A stretch of 59,828 nucleotides of DNA from Psychrobacter sp. I-STPA10 (GCF_021012795.1 NZ_VFYU01000009.1:1-59828); one strand, 5' to 3'; shown: positions 17,497 to 30,380, counted from the first letter of the stretch. Notes: generated by a model from the sequence alone, not told the origin. Translations and numbers: made by a program.

Positions 17497-19200
17497 TTAA
17501 TCAACAACTTTGACTGTTTTTTTCTTTTGCTCTTTTTCTACTTTCTTATTCACAATATATTGCTGTGTCATGGTAAATAAGTTATTTACCGTCCAATACA
17601 ATACCAAACCTGCTGGGAAGAAAAGCATAAACACAGTAAAGATAATTGGCAAAAACTTCATCACTTTTGCTTGCATCGGATCAGTAGGCTGTGGGTTAAA
17701 CATTTGCTGTGCAAACATAGTTACCCCCATAAATATGGGTAAGATAAAGTAAGGATCCATGGCAGATAAATCATGTATCCACAATATCCATGGCGCATGG
17801 CGCAGCTCTACACTTTCAACCAGTACCCAATATAATGCTAAGAAAATTGGCATCTGTAACAAGATAGGTAAACAGCCCGCCATGGGATTCACCTTCTCTT
17901 CTTTATACAACGCCATCATCTCTTGCGACATTTTCATGCGATCGTCGCCATACTCTTCTTTGAGTGCTTGCAAACGGGGAGCTAATGCACGCATTTTTGC
18001 CATTGAATAGTAGCTTTTATTAGAAAACCACATCAAGGCAATTTTTACCAAAATGGTCAATACAATAATCGACCAACCCCAGTTACCAATGACTTTATGG
18101 ATACCTTCCAACAGGGCAAATAGCACCTTAGAAATGGGCCAAAGTAGACCATAATCTACCGTTTTATTTAGTCCCACCGCCACACTTTTTAAATCAGCCT
18201 GTACTTTAGGGCCTGCATATAAAGTGGCGCTCAGTGTATTTTGCTGATTCGGTGCAACAACTAAAGGCTCACTATTAAAACCAATAAAATAATCATTGCC
18301 CACTTCTTCACTAAAAAATGTGGCAGTAAAGTTATTTGGTGTCCATGCAGAAACAAAATAATGTTGCACAATCCCTACCCAGCCATCTTTACTGACTGCG
18401 GTTAAATCACCATCATTAAAATCAGCGAACTTAAGCTTATTGTAAGGATCTTTTGGCGTACCCCATGCACCACCCAAATAAGTCGCCATACTCAGCGCGC
18501 CTTTATCTGCCATACCAGGGTCTTTACTACCATCTCGTTTTAGTAGCGCAAACATATGTCCTTGCCAAGGCTTAGCAGAGGTATTTTTAATGGTATAGCT
18601 GACATCAATAGGATACTTACCCTGAGTAAAGGTAAAGGTCTTAGTAATTTCTACACCATCTTTTTTATAGGTCAAAGGAACAGTCAGTGTCTCTTGCCCA
18701 GCTGCCATCGTATAACTATCAGCATAATGCTCATACTGCGCCCGTCCTGCATTGGTATCGATACCATCTTGTCCATTTAAACCAGACTGAGCAACATAAA
18801 CACGATTGGGGTTATCTTCTAATAAGACAAACGGTTTATCACTATTTAAAGTAGCATCGTACTGTCTTAAAGATGCTTGAACAATATCGCCGCCATTGGG
18901 ATCAATCTTAATATCATAGTAATCAGTCGTGACATTAATCAGCCCAGTTTCAGAAGTATTTGGCGACTGGGTGTTCGTATTCACCTCTGTACCTGTTGGA
19001 GTTGCTATTTTTGAAGGCAAGTTACCAACCTCTGACCCCCCACCAACAGCCGAAGGAATATTCGAGCCCACCACTGCCGTTGATTGGTTAGTTGCTTGGC
19101 TCACAGGTGCATTGGCATAATCCTTTTGCCAAGCCAAAACCAGCAGATAAGCGGTGATTAACATCGCAATGATAATCATCACTCGAAGTATCTTTTGCAT
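17497..19200 (-). CDS. yidC: Membrane protein insertase YidC
   Basis: Inserts and folds inner-membrane proteins with or without SecYEG. A first membrane helix (about residues 5-23) precedes a Thr/Asn-rich linker and the large periplasmic beta-sandwich (about 90-350). The conserved membrane core follows with GNWGWSIIVLTILVKIALMW, MAKMRALAPRLQALKEEYGDDRMKMSQEMM, and NPMAGCLPILLQMPIFLALYW. The 567-residue length is normal for proteobacteria. A basic KVEKEQKKK tail could contact ribosomes. Confidence 0.97.
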   Translation of the reverse strand: MQKILRVMIIIAMLITAYLLVLAWQKDYANAPVSQATNQSTAVVGSNIPSAVGGGSEVGNLPSKIATPTGTEVNTNTQSPNTSETGLINVTTDYYDIKIDPNGGDIVQASLRQYDATLNSDKPFVLLEDNPNRVYVAQSGLNGQDGIDTNAGRAQYEHYADSYTMAAGQETLTVPLTYKKDGVEITKTFTFTQGKYPIDVSYTIKNTSAKPWQGHMFALLKRDGSKDPGMADKGALSMATYLGGAWGTPKDPYNKLKFADFNDGDLTAVSKDGWVGIVQHYFVSAWTPNNFTATFFSEEVGNDYFIGFNSEPLVVAPNQQNTLSATLYAGPKVQADLKSVAVGLNKTVDYGLLWPISKVLFALLEGIHKVIGNWGWSIIVLTILVKIALMWFSNKSYYSMAKMRALAPRLQALKEEYGDDRMKMSQEMMALYKEEKVNPMAGCLPILLQMPIFLALYWVLVESVELRHAPWILWIHDLSAMDPYFILPIFMGVTMFAQQMFNPQPTDPMQAKVMKFLPIIFTVFMLFFPAGLVLYWTVNNLFTMTQQYIVNKKVEKEQKKKTVKVVD

Positions 19201-19448
19201 AAAACTGTCCTAAATAAATACGAACGTCAACCTAAGTGCAGCAGACGTCAAAATATAATCTATCGAATTTGATTTAAATATAGAGACAGTAAATAGTGTC
19301 CAGCCATATACAATACCATCTTGTTGCCAGCATTTACTCACCATTTAAACTGTGCCAATATCTTTAAATCAAAGCATATCAATAAAATAAAATGATGAGT
19401 ATTTTACTAAATATAGCCACTAAATGATACCAACACATAAAATACCCC

Positions 19449-19829
19449 CTAAAGTAACTTTAACTGTTGATTTAAATGGTATACATAACTAAACCTATCT
19501 ACATAAACACCTTGAGCAAATGTTAATTGCTGATATTTAGGTTGCGGCAAATAATGATAGTAATAACGGTATAAAGGTAGTGGTACAAAATCAATGCCAG
19601 AACCACCCCAAGGGTGACAGCGAGCTATACGTGCACTGATTAATAGCGCACCACGCCACGCACCATGCCAACGTAGTGCAATATGTCCATATTGTGAGCA
19701 AGTAGGGTAATAACGACACAATGCAGGTAATAAAGGGCTAATTAATTTTTGATAAATATAAATAATAACCAATAAAAACTGGGTCATTAATTTATTGCTC
19801 AACTGGCGTAAATTAAAAGAAGGCATCAT
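19449..19829 (-). CDS. yidD: Membrane protein insertion efficiency factor YidD
   Basis: A small membrane-associated helper for YidC. The family signature [23 protein letters not shown] is interrupted by nothing, and [13 protein letters not shown] follows. The start is uncertain: the ATG at 19829 (MMPSFN) is given, while an ATG at 19787 (MTQFLL) and a TTG at 19907 are also in frame. None has a clear ribosome-binding site, suggesting coupling to rnpA. Its C-terminal Tyr/Gln-rich tail is longer than in E. coli. Confidence 0.85.
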   Translation of the reverse strand: MMPSFNLRQLSNKLMTQFLLVIIYIYQKLISPLLPALCRYYPTCSQYGHIALRWHGAWRGALLISARIARCHPWGGSGIDFVPLPLYRYYYHYLPQPKYQQLTFAQGVYVDRFSYVYHLNQQLKLL

Positions 19830-19928
19830 TAATATGTTATGAAGTAAAAGACTAAGACAATAAGATTTACCCAAGACAATAAAGCAATAATTCCCAATCA
19901 CTGACAAGCGATAAAATTAGTTCAATGT

Positions 19929-20306
19929 CTATGATACTACTGTCTGCTTTTGTGCTTGTTTTTGCAGTATTTTTGCAAAAATAGCATCCACTTGAGCAGT
20001 GATTTGTTGATTACTTAATTCTGTGGTTGGCTTTTTTAAGATAAATACCATATCGGCTGCTAACAGTTGTGGTGCATAATGTCGAAATCGTTCTTTGATC
20101 AAGCGTTTGACTAGATTGCGAGACACAGCCGTTTTTAATTTTTTTTTGGTAATGGCTAATCCCAAACGTGGATACTCACTGTCAGTATTACTAACAAATG
20201 CCATGATATGGGGTTGGTGCACTTTATAGCAAACATTATCAAAAACATGCTTGTAATGAGCAGAAGTTAATAAACGATGAGTTTTTGGATAAGTATAATT
20301 GGTCAT
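19929..20306 (-). CDS. rnpA: Ribonuclease P protein component
   Basis: The protein subunit that helps RNase P RNA mature tRNA 5' ends. Visible are HRLLTSAHYKHVF at the N terminus and LGLAITKKKLKTAVSRNLVKRLIKERFR, the conserved RNR-type motif. The 125-residue length is typical. It is downstream of rpmH with an intervening hairpin that may partly attenuate read-through. Confidence 0.95.
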   Translation of the reverse strand: MTNYTYPKTHRLLTSAHYKHVFDNVCYKVHQPHIMAFVSNTDSEYPRLGLAITKKKLKTAVSRNLVKRLIKERFRHYAPQLLAADMVFILKKPTTELSNQQITAQVDAIFAKILQKQAQKQTVVS

Positions 20307-20353
20307 GTAATCTCACAAAATCAAAATATCGCTTAAGTATAATTTTTAGCCAT

Positions 20354-20383
20354 AAAAAAAGCATCTACTTAGAGATGCTTTTT
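20354..20383 (-). terminator. Hairpin between rpmH and rnpA
   Basis: Arms GCATCT and AGATGC with flanking A and T runs, so a leftward transcript would end in a T-run after the stem. It may lower rnpA expression relative to rpmH. Confidence 0.7.
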
Positions 20384-20416
20384 ATCACTGATATACTTGT
20401 ATGTCATTTAGTTGTA

Positions 20417-20551
20417 CTAAACGGTCAAACGATGACGACCTTTTGCACGGCGACGAGCCAAAACTTGACGGCCTTTTTTTGTTGCCATACGTGCACGAAA
20501 ACCGTGAGTACGCTTGCGCTTGATAACGCTGGGTTGGAAAGTGCGTTTCAT
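20417..20551 (-). CDS. rpmH: 50S ribosomal protein L34
   Basis: A 44-residue basic ribosomal protein. The reading [18 protein letters not shown] then [20 protein letters not shown] and RHRLTV is the textbook L34. AGGTGAT lies just before the ATG. It is the first gene of the leftward group and borders oriC. Confidence 0.98.
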   Translation of the reverse strand: MKRTFQPSVIKRKRTHGFRARMATKKGRQVLARRRAKGRHRLTV

Positions 20552-21534
20552 AAATCACCTGTATCTATAAAGATAAAATTTGTAATAACGGACTATTTTG
20601 CCTGACTTAAATGTCAATGTCAATAATAAGACTCTTATCTAAACTTGTAGTCACTGTTACTAAAGTATTACTAACATCTACTCATTCGTATTTCTGTGAT
20701 CTTTATTACTTATATTTTTTGATAGTATCAAATTAAATTTTTATTATAAATAATTTAAGTTTATTTTATTATATAAAGTTTTCATTATTTGCTATTAATC
20801 TGATTATGGGGTTATTGATAAGTAGTTTTTACAAACTAAGATTTATGGTTTCTTTGAGTAAAAAGTATCTTTTGAGATATTCTCTGCTGTGTAAAAATAC
20901 GACTTATCCACAGAAAACGCTCAACTTAATAATAATAGTTATAAATATATATTGTTGTTATTGGTAGGTGTTATTTCTGTGGATAAGTCGTAAAATATAA
21001 ATAAAATCATAAAGTTATATTGAGGAGAAGTCTGTGGACAAGCTGTGGATGAATTCGGGATAACTTTACGTTTTTAGTTATCCACAAAGTTATCCACAAA
21101 GTTATCCACAGAAAATAACGGTGTTATCCACAACTGTAATGTGCTAAAGTTATCCACTTAAAATAGATACATAGGCTGTGATGTATGCATGTTAGTTTAG
21201 GTTATTAGCATATAAAACAGAGTATGAGAATTGGCATTTTTTTAGATGATTAGGGTTAGGGTGTGGATAGAAAATTAATAGCAGATGCTGCTATTTATAG
21301 TGAACTAGCTTGATAGTAAACAGCAATAAAAACTGTATGAGTTAAAGCCAATATTTGAATCTTAATGGATAAAATTTTGGCGTGTTATCACGATGTTTTA
21401 ATGGTAATTAATTTGTAACAAAATATTAATGTATGCGGTGAATTGCTAATAAGATTGCTTTTAGATTATTTTTAAGTTGATTATTATACTAATAAAATAA
21501 TCAATAAAAATTAATCAAATATAAGATATAAAAG
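20552..21534. promoter_or_regulatory. oriC region between rpmH and dnaA
   Basis: A 983-bp AT-rich region with no gene. Perfect DnaA boxes TTATCCACA lie at 20904-20912, 20978-20986 (reverse), 21078-21086, 21090-21098, 21102-21110 and 21124-21132; near matches are at 21033, 21044 and 21150. The three central boxes repeat at exact 12-bp steps. Very AT-rich tracts at 20700-20800 and 21400-21530 are candidate unwinding sites. The position between rpmH and dnaA is the ancestral bacterial one. Confidence 0.92.
20898..20992. repeat. 19-bp perfect inverted repeat within oriC
   Basis: TACGACTTATCCACAGAAA at 20898-20916 and its exact complement at 20974-20992 place two DnaA boxes head to head, separated by 57 bp of almost pure A/T. 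Confidence 0.85.
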
Positions 21535-22953
21535 GTGAGTACAGAGGTAATGGATACAAGTGTAATCTGGGATAAGTGTTTAGAAGAACTAAAATATCAA
21601 GTCAAAGATAGTGTGTTTACCATGTGGCTACGACCTTTGTCTGCACAGGTGTTTGATGACCAATTGGTGGTACATGCACCGAATCAATATTTTGTTACTC
21701 ATGTGAGTAAGCATCATTTGGCAGATATTGAAAAATTGGTACAAAAACACAGTAGTGGTAACATTGCTTCTGTGGTTATTCGTGTCGATACCTCTACGAT
21801 GCTTGCAGAGCCAAATAATAGTGATCAAAGCCAGAGTTTAGATACAGCACAGGCTTTGGAGAAAAATAAGGTATTGGATAAAAAATCAACAGTCGCATCT
21901 ATATCACCTATTAATTTAAGCACAGATAAATCTTTGAGTTATTTGAATCCTTTGTTTACCTTTGAGACTTTTGTTAGTGGCAAATCCAATGTCTTGGCAT
22001 ATAAAGCCTGTTTTGATTTGGGAAAGCGGCAATCACAAAGTCAGCATAATCCTTTATTTATTTATGGCGCATCGGGTTTGGGAAAAACTCATTTAATGCA
22101 TTCTGTGGCACATCGCTATCTTAAACTTGGCAAAACTTTTTATTATTTCTCTTCTGAAAAGTTTATCAATCAGTTGGTATATGCATTACGCAATCAAAAA
22201 ATTGAAGAGTTTAAAAAGAAAATAAAACGAGTAGATTTGCTGATTATTGATGATGTGCATGTGTTGGCAGGAAAAACAAAAAGTAGCAGTGAGTTTTTAT
22301 CTTTATTTGCTGATTTTATGGTTGATGGTAAGCAAATTATCTTAGCCTCAGATCGACATCCGTCGCAGATGACAGAGTTTGATGAGCGTTTTCGGTCACG
22401 TTTTTCGTGGGGATTGACAGTGGCTGTTGAGTCACCAGAGATGGAAACTCGTATGCAAATACTACAAAAGAAAGCCAAGCTATCTGGAGTAGAGTTACCA
22501 AAAGAGTGTGCTTTGTTTATTGCGCAAAATGTGGTGTCCAATGTGCGGCGATTAGAAGGTGCTTTAAATCAAGTATTGGCAAATGCAAATTTAACGGGTC
22601 AGCCCATTGATTTGGATATGGTGCAATATGCGCTAAAAGACATCATTGCCATGCGTGTACAGTCTGTGAGTATGGATAATATTCGCAAAGTCGTGGCTGA
22701 ATATTACGATGTGTCGTTAAAAGATTTGATGGGTAAAAAGCGCACACGCAGTATTGCGCGACCAAGACAAATTGCCATGGCATTGGCACGAGAGCTGACT
22801 GGAGATAGTTATCCTGATATCGGGCAGTCGTTTGGTGGACGGGATCACACCACGGTGATGCATGCTTGTGATAAGGTAGCGCAGTTACGTAATGAAGATC
22901 CTGTACTTGATAAGGAGTATAAAGCGCTTGCAATGACACTACAAGCAGGATAA
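21535..22953 (+). CDS. dnaA: Chromosomal replication initiator DnaA
   Basis: The AAA+ initiator that binds the adjacent boxes. Domain I (about residues 8-85, IWDKCLEELKYQV) is followed by a Ser/Asp-rich linker; domain III holds the P-loop IYGASGLGKTHLMHS and Walker B LLIIDDVHVL; domain IV ends in FGGRDHTTVMHACDKV, the DnaA-box-binding signature. The start is GTG 21535 or ATG 21550: AAAGG at 21531 is too close to the GTG but well placed for the ATG. Confidence 0.97.
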   Translation: MSTEVMDTSVIWDKCLEELKYQVKDSVFTMWLRPLSAQVFDDQLVVHAPNQYFVTHVSKHHLADIEKLVQKHSSGNIASVVIRVDTSTMLAEPNNSDQSQSLDTAQALEKNKVLDKKSTVASISPINLSTDKSLSYLNPLFTFETFVSGKSNVLAYKACFDLGKRQSQSQHNPLFIYGASGLGKTHLMHSVAHRYLKLGKTFYYFSSEKFINQLVYALRNQKIEEFKKKIKRVDLLIIDDVHVLAGKTKSSSEFLSLFADFMVDGKQIILASDRHPSQMTEFDERFRSRFSWGLTVAVESPEMETRMQILQKKAKLSGVELPKECALFIAQNVVSNVRRLEGALNQVLANANLTGQPIDLDMVQYALKDIIAMRVQSVSMDNIRKVVAEYYDVSLKDLMGKKRTRSIARPRQIAMALARELTGDSYPDIGQSFGGRDHTTVMHACDKVAQLRNEDPVLDKEYKALAMTLQAG

Positions 22954-23113
22954 AAACAGGATAGCAATAAGAAGGGATGGATAGTGATGGGACAATAAAT
23001 TATCCTAAGGCAAAAGAACACATATTTGCTATACTAGCTTGTGTACAAGTATGGTCATGTTTTTATCAAATACTTTTTTATCTGTTGAATGCAATTAAGT
23101 TGAGCGACTTTTT

Positions 23114-24385
23114 ATGGAACTAAATATTAATCGAGATTTATTGTTTAAGGCAATTGATTTAATATTCAAAGCAGTAGACAAACGTCCTAATATGACAATA
23201 CTTGGTAATATTAAACTGGAGTTGTCACCTTCAACATTAACTTTAATTGTGTCCGATTTGGAAGTGGAGTTAATGGCCACCATCAATTTACCTGAAGGTG
23301 CGGTTGTCACCACTGGAGCAATTACGCTACCAACATTTAAGCTTAAAGATATTTGTAAGTTTTTGCCTGATAATGCGATGATTAAGTTAAGAACCATAAA
23401 AGAGGGTAGATGTGAGCTTATTAGTGGTAAAAGTCGCTTTATTTTAGGTACCCTGCCCGCAGAAGATTTTCCTGTATTAGATGATCCAGAAAATATAACC
23501 TCATTAACATTAAAAAGATCCGTTTTATTAGACCTCATTGCCTCTACTGAATTTGCAATGGCTATCCAAGATGTACGCTATTATTTGACTGGTATGTTGT
23601 TTGAAGTAGATAAAGGGGAAATTACAACAGTGGCAACAGATGGGCATCGTTTGGCTTTGTCACATAGTACGATAGATGTCAGCGCAGACTTAACACTACA
23701 AGCCATTTTACCGGGCAAGGCTGTTTCTGAGTTAGAAAGACTGCTGACAAGTATTGATCGATTGGTAGAAGATGCTGGCAAAAAAAATAAATGGAAATGG
23801 CAAGAGCTTCCAGACAGTCTTTTGGAGCTAAAATTTGGTCGAGAATTTTTAAGAGCAGAGATGTCGTTTGGAGAAGTTGATAATAATGGATTAATTGATA
23901 ATAGTTTGGTGGTGACTTTTAAGGCTCGGTTGATTGATGGTAAATTTCCTGATTATCGCCGAGTTGTGCCAAGCATGAGTGATAAAAGTGCGATTTTACC
24001 GGGAGAAAATATCAGTACTGTATTACGTAGGGTCGCTATTTTAAGTAATGAAAAGTCGCGTGGTGTTATCTTCAACTTTGCTGCTGCAAATAATGTAGAG
24101 ATAAAGGCGAATAATGCTGAACATGATAAAGCTGTTGAGATGTTGCAAATAGTGTATCAAGGAGATCCCATTGAGTTATCATTTAATGCATCATATTTAC
24201 TTGATGTGCTTGATGTCCTGCATAAGACACAAAAAAGAAACAATAAACGATACAATTTAAGCCCATCAGATGATGTTTTACAAGGTGATGTGCAACTACA
24301 CATGAGCCAATCGAATGCATCTGTATTGATCAATCAAGTACATGATTCACAGCATCAGTATGTCATTATGCCGATGCGTATCTAG
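23114..24385 (+). CDS. dnaN: DNA polymerase III beta sliding clamp
   Basis: The ring-shaped clamp that tethers polymerase III. Visible are the N-terminal MELNINRDLLFKAI, LATDGHRLALS-like text (VATDGHRLALSH) of domain II, and the C-terminal YVIMPMRI that forms the peptide-binding pocket. The protein is 423 residues, longer than the usual 366, with extra charged segments near residues 210-240 and in domain III (KTQKRNNKRYNLSPSDD). It lies 160 bases after dnaA, same strand. Confidence 0.96.
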   Translation: MELNINRDLLFKAIDLIFKAVDKRPNMTILGNIKLELSPSTLTLIVSDLEVELMATINLPEGAVVTTGAITLPTFKLKDICKFLPDNAMIKLRTIKEGRCELISGKSRFILGTLPAEDFPVLDDPENITSLTLKRSVLLDLIASTEFAMAIQDVRYYLTGMLFEVDKGEITTVATDGHRLALSHSTIDVSADLTLQAILPGKAVSELERLLTSIDRLVEDAGKKNKWKWQELPDSLLELKFGREFLRAEMSFGEVDNNGLIDNSLVVTFKARLIDGKFPDYRRVVPSMSDKSAILPGENISTVLRRVAILSNEKSRGVIFNFAAANNVEIKANNAEHDKAVEMLQIVYQGDPIELSFNASYLLDVLDVLHKTQKRNNKRYNLSPSDDVLQGDVQLHMSQSNASVLINQVHDSQHQYVIMPMRI

Positions 24386-24450
24386 TTAGATTATAGCGTG
24401 CAGTTAACATATTCGCTTATATTTGGCTTGTTTTTTGTTTGGGGTAGTGT

Positions 24451-25842
24451 GTGATATCGCAGTTAACCATTCATCATCTGCGTAATTTACAGCAAGTCAA
24501 GCTGGATTTAGCGCAGTGTAATGTATTGTATGGCGCAAATGGTAGTGGCAAAACGTCAGTATTAGAAGCTTTATTTTTGCTATCACGTGGCAAAAGTTTT
24601 CGTCATCATCAACCAAAACTCTATATTTCTCACCAGCAGCCGCATACAATTATTCATGCCAACTTTGCTGATGATAGCGCTATGGCAATTCAAAAGAAGC
24701 AAGATGCGAGCACCAATTTACGTCTTTGTGGACAAACCGTTTATACGCAAAGTCCGTTAACCCAGCGTTTGCCAACTTTATTAATAGATCCTTCTTCTAT
24801 GGATATATTAGAGACAGGCAGTGCAGCAAGGCGGCAATTGATCGATTGGATGGCGTTTCACGTGAAACAAGGATTTCATTCACAGTGGCTTGCTTATCAG
24901 CGACTATTAAAGCAGCGTAATACGCTGCTTAAACGTTATTCTAATATAAACGCCCTTACAGCAACCATTCGCCAAGAGTTGGCTGCATGGGATAAGGGAT
25001 TGGCTGCTCATGCGGCTCTGATTACCCATTATCGCAAGCAAGTGTTTAATGCATGGTTACCTGAGTTTTATGCATTGATTGAGCAATTACTACCCCAGTA
25101 TGCCCATTATATTCACCTGCGCTTTTTGCCAGGCTATGATATTGATCAGCCTTTAGAGCAGATTTTACAGCAACGTTTGGCACAAGATTGTCAAATGGGC
25201 TATACCCGTATTGGCTGTCATCGAGCAGATATACAGATATTATGGCAACAAGTTGCTGATAATATGCAGGTGAAACAATCAAAGCTGCAAGATGAAAAGG
25301 TGCAAACAGATTCATTTGAGCAACCAATTGGTTTAGAAGAAGCTGGCATGGGCTCAAATCAGTGTGGTGCGTCTAATGACTCTATAAAGCACATCAAGGA
25401 GCAAGCGGTTAATGTGCTGTCTCGTGGTGAAAAAAAATTATTAATTACTGCATTGCGGCTTTCACAGTTACCTGTATTAAGTCAATCAGCTTTAGAGCAG
25501 CCAATGTTAGATCCATCAGCCACAAACCAAGCCACTGTCAATCAGTCTCTTGACCCTCTATTTATCTCAAACACACTGCAATCTAGCATATCACCGCAAG
25601 ATCAAGCGGGCCTTTATAAGCGTCAATTAGAAGCAGATATAGTGCCCATTGTCATGTTAGATGATATCACCGCTGAACTAGATGATAAGGCAGTTGCAGT
25701 GTTATTATCGACATTATCTAAGATACCTTGTCAGTTATTTATTACCAGTTTAAATATAGAGATTGCGCAGCAAATAAGTCCATATTGGCAAAACTACCGT
25801 TTGTTTCACGTGAAACAAGGTAAGGTGCTGGCACAAAAATGA
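24451..25842 (+). CDS. recF: DNA repair protein RecF
   Basis: An SMC-like ATPase that helps load RecA at gaps. The P-loop is YGANGSGKTSVLEALF, the ABC signature is VLSRGEKKLLITALRLSQ, and Walker B is IVMLDDITAELDD. At 463 residues it is about 100 longer than usual: Gln/Ser-rich inserts lie before the signature (about residues 285-325) and between signature and Walker B (about 345-400). Two parS sites, at 24854 and 25802, encode FHVKQ. The start is GTG 24451, 65 bases after dnaN. Confidence 0.93.
   Translation: MISQLTIHHLRNLQQVKLDLAQCNVLYGANGSGKTSVLEALFLLSRGKSFRHHQPKLYISHQQPHTIIHANFADDSAMAIQKKQDASTNLRLCGQTVYTQSPLTQRLPTLLIDPSSMDILETGSAARRQLIDWMAFHVKQGFHSQWLAYQRLLKQRNTLLKRYSNINALTATIRQELAAWDKGLAAHAALITHYRKQVFNAWLPEFYALIEQLLPQYAHYIHLRFLPGYDIDQPLEQILQQRLAQDCQMGYTRIGCHRADIQILWQQVADNMQVKQSKLQDEKVQTDSFEQPIGLEEAGMGSNQCGASNDSIKHIKEQAVNVLSRGEKKLLITALRLSQLPVLSQSALEQPMLDPSATNQATVNQSLDPLFISNTLQSSISPQDQAGLYKRQLEADIVPIVMLDDITAELDDKAVAVLLSTLSKIPCQLFITSLNIEIAQQISPYWQNYRLFHVKQGKVLAQK
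24854..24869. promoter_or_regulatory. parS-like site inside recF (first)
   Basis: CGTTTCACGTGAAACA has the complete 14-base core and encodes FHVKQ of RecF. Confidence 0.82.
25802..25817. promoter_or_regulatory. parS-like site inside recF (second)
   Basis: TGTTTCACGTGAAACA is an exact match to the 16-base palindrome and encodes FHVKQ at the RecF C terminus, eight codons before the stop. Confidence 0.9.
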
Positions 25843-28765
<2,923 letters not shown>

Positions 28766-28918
28766 TATTTAGATATATGGTATTGATTAACGTAAGAATC
28801 TGTATTCATAATCTAAAATTAGGGTGTTTTTAGGCAAAAATTCACCATTGTGGGTTGTGAATATAGGTTGTCAGAGTTTAGCGATGAGATACAAGCTGGA
28901 TGCTTTAGACGTTGCGTT

Positions 28919-28950
28919 AAAAACCACTCTAATGATTAGAGTGGTTTTTT
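28919..28950 (+). terminator. Terminator of gyrB
   Basis: AACCACTCTAAT and ATTAGAGTGGTT pair around a single G and are followed by a T-run. Confidence 0.85.
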
Positions 28951-28951
28951 A

Positions 28952-28967
28952 TGTTTCATGTGAAACC
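28952..28967. promoter_or_regulatory. parS-like site after gyrB
   Basis: TGTTTCATGTGAAACC differs from the perfect core by one central base (CATGTG form) and lies directly after the terminator. Confidence 0.7.
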
Positions 28968-29010
28968 TTAATAATCCTATCCTAACCCAGTCACCGACAA
29001 TCTATAAAAT

Positions 29011-29023
29011 TGCGTAAGTCCTA
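29011..29023. repeat. Solo IS end, TGCGTAAGTCCTA
   Basis: Identical to the 13-mer at 55708 past the decayed transposase and to the complement of the end at 9266. No matching opposite end was found nearby. Confidence 0.5.
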
Positions 29024-29247
29024 AATATATAACATAAAGTTGCATAAGTTATCACTGTCAATTGAAATGGCAAATTTTTAAAAAACTCCGTCGCGGTAAG
29101 TAACAGTGATTGTGCTATAGTTAATAAAATTGTAAACTTAAATAGTAAATTGTGTGCTATGTTCTTTGTCCTCCGTGTGTCAATGAGGCATTACTTACCT
29201 ATACGTTGCTCTATTTTATTATCGCTGCTAGATAAATGGATAAAATA

Positions 29248-30363
29248 ATGAAATCTAAACAAACCATATTAAAACGCTTGATTACCACCAGTGTCGCAGG
29301 GTTGATGTTGCTTGCAGGAAGCAGTGTTTATGCAAATAATCCACCACCTACCATAAAAGTAGATGCACCAAATCGCTATATTGTCAAAAAGGGTGATACC
29401 TTGTGGGCAATCTCAGGACGTTATTTAGATAGTCCTTGGCGTTGGAAGGAAATATGGGCTGCCAACAGACAGATTAAAAATCCCAATCTTATCTACCCGG
29501 GTGATGTGTTAATATTATGTGTGATTAAGGGACAAACTTTGGTGGGTATCGACACAGGTAAAGGCTGTGCTGGGGTAGAAGAAGCCATTACTAAAAACAC
29601 CCATGCTAATGTTACAACCACACAAAGTATTACCATTACGCCATTAGATAATAGTATTCCACCTATTCCTTTATCTGCCATTCAATATTGGTTAGATAGA
29701 GCAGCTATTGTGAATCCTGAAGATTTAGAAACAACACCTTATGTATTTGCATCTAAAAATAGCAACTTACTTACCAGTACAGGTGATACTATATATGCCA
29801 GAGGGGTGGCCCTTATCATTGGACAAAAATATGGTATTTATCGTATTGGTGAGCCGTATGTTGATAATAAAACTCAAAAGGTTGTGGGCGTAGAAGTCAA
29901 AGAAGTGGCCTCTGGTATCGTAACAGCAGTTGCTGCTAATGGTGTGTCTAGTATTAAACTACTGAAGGCGTATGAAGAAGAGGTACGTGAGGGTGATCGA
30001 GTATTTGTTGGACTCGGTAATTATTTGCCTCCCGTCTTTTATCCCACACCAGCTGAAGTAAATCGTGGTGGCTTAATCGTGCGGGTTATGAACTCAATCA
30101 GCCAAGCAGCTAAAGGCAGTGTGGTTGTTGTTAACCTAGGTACAAAAAATGGTGCGAAGGCAGGTGATGTCTTAAGTGTATTCCACAAAGGTGCTTTGGT
30201 TAGAGATATTCGGGACAATGATACTCCTGTACGATTGCCTAGTGAAGTTGCTGGTCATGTGATGATTTTTAAAACTTTTGACAACTTAAGCTATGCTTAT
30301 GTACTTGATGCGCAATTACCTTTAGGTGTTGGTGATCAATTATTAACACCTATCGATTTTTAA
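29248..30363 (+). CDS. LysM-domain peptidoglycan-binding protein
   Basis: A secreted or periplasmic protein with a signal peptide (KRLITTSVAGLMLLAGSSVYA). A LysM domain follows at about residues 35-90 (YIVKKGDTLWAISGRYL, NRQIKNPNLIYPGDVL), which binds N-acetylglucosamine chains. The remaining 280 residues are beta-rich and not recognised further. It precedes dprA by 17 bases, an arrangement I recall from Acinetobacter relatives, so they may be co-transcribed. An ATG four codons earlier (29236) is also possible. Confidence 0.88.
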   Translation: MKSKQTILKRLITTSVAGLMLLAGSSVYANNPPPTIKVDAPNRYIVKKGDTLWAISGRYLDSPWRWKEIWAANRQIKNPNLIYPGDVLILCVIKGQTLVGIDTGKGCAGVEEAITKNTHANVTTTQSITITPLDNSIPPIPLSAIQYWLDRAAIVNPEDLETTPYVFASKNSNLLTSTGDTIYARGVALIIGQKYGIYRIGEPYVDNKTQKVVGVEVKEVASGIVTAVAANGVSSIKLLKAYEEEVREGDRVFVGLGNYLPPVFYPTPAEVNRGGLIVRVMNSISQAAKGSVVVVNLGTKNGAKAGDVLSVFHKGALVRDIRDNDTPVRLPSEVAGHVMIFKTFDNLSYAYVLDAQLPLGVGDQLLTPIDF

Positions 30364-30380
30364 TATGACTGAGTAGCAGA

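Larger units (their letters stand above)
28766..29247. other. gyrB to LysM gene intergenic region
   Basis: About 480 bp holding the gyrB terminator (28919), a parS-like site (28952), a solo IS end (29011) and an extended -10 candidate TGCTATAGT at 29113-29121. Nothing else is recognised. Confidence 0.55.
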
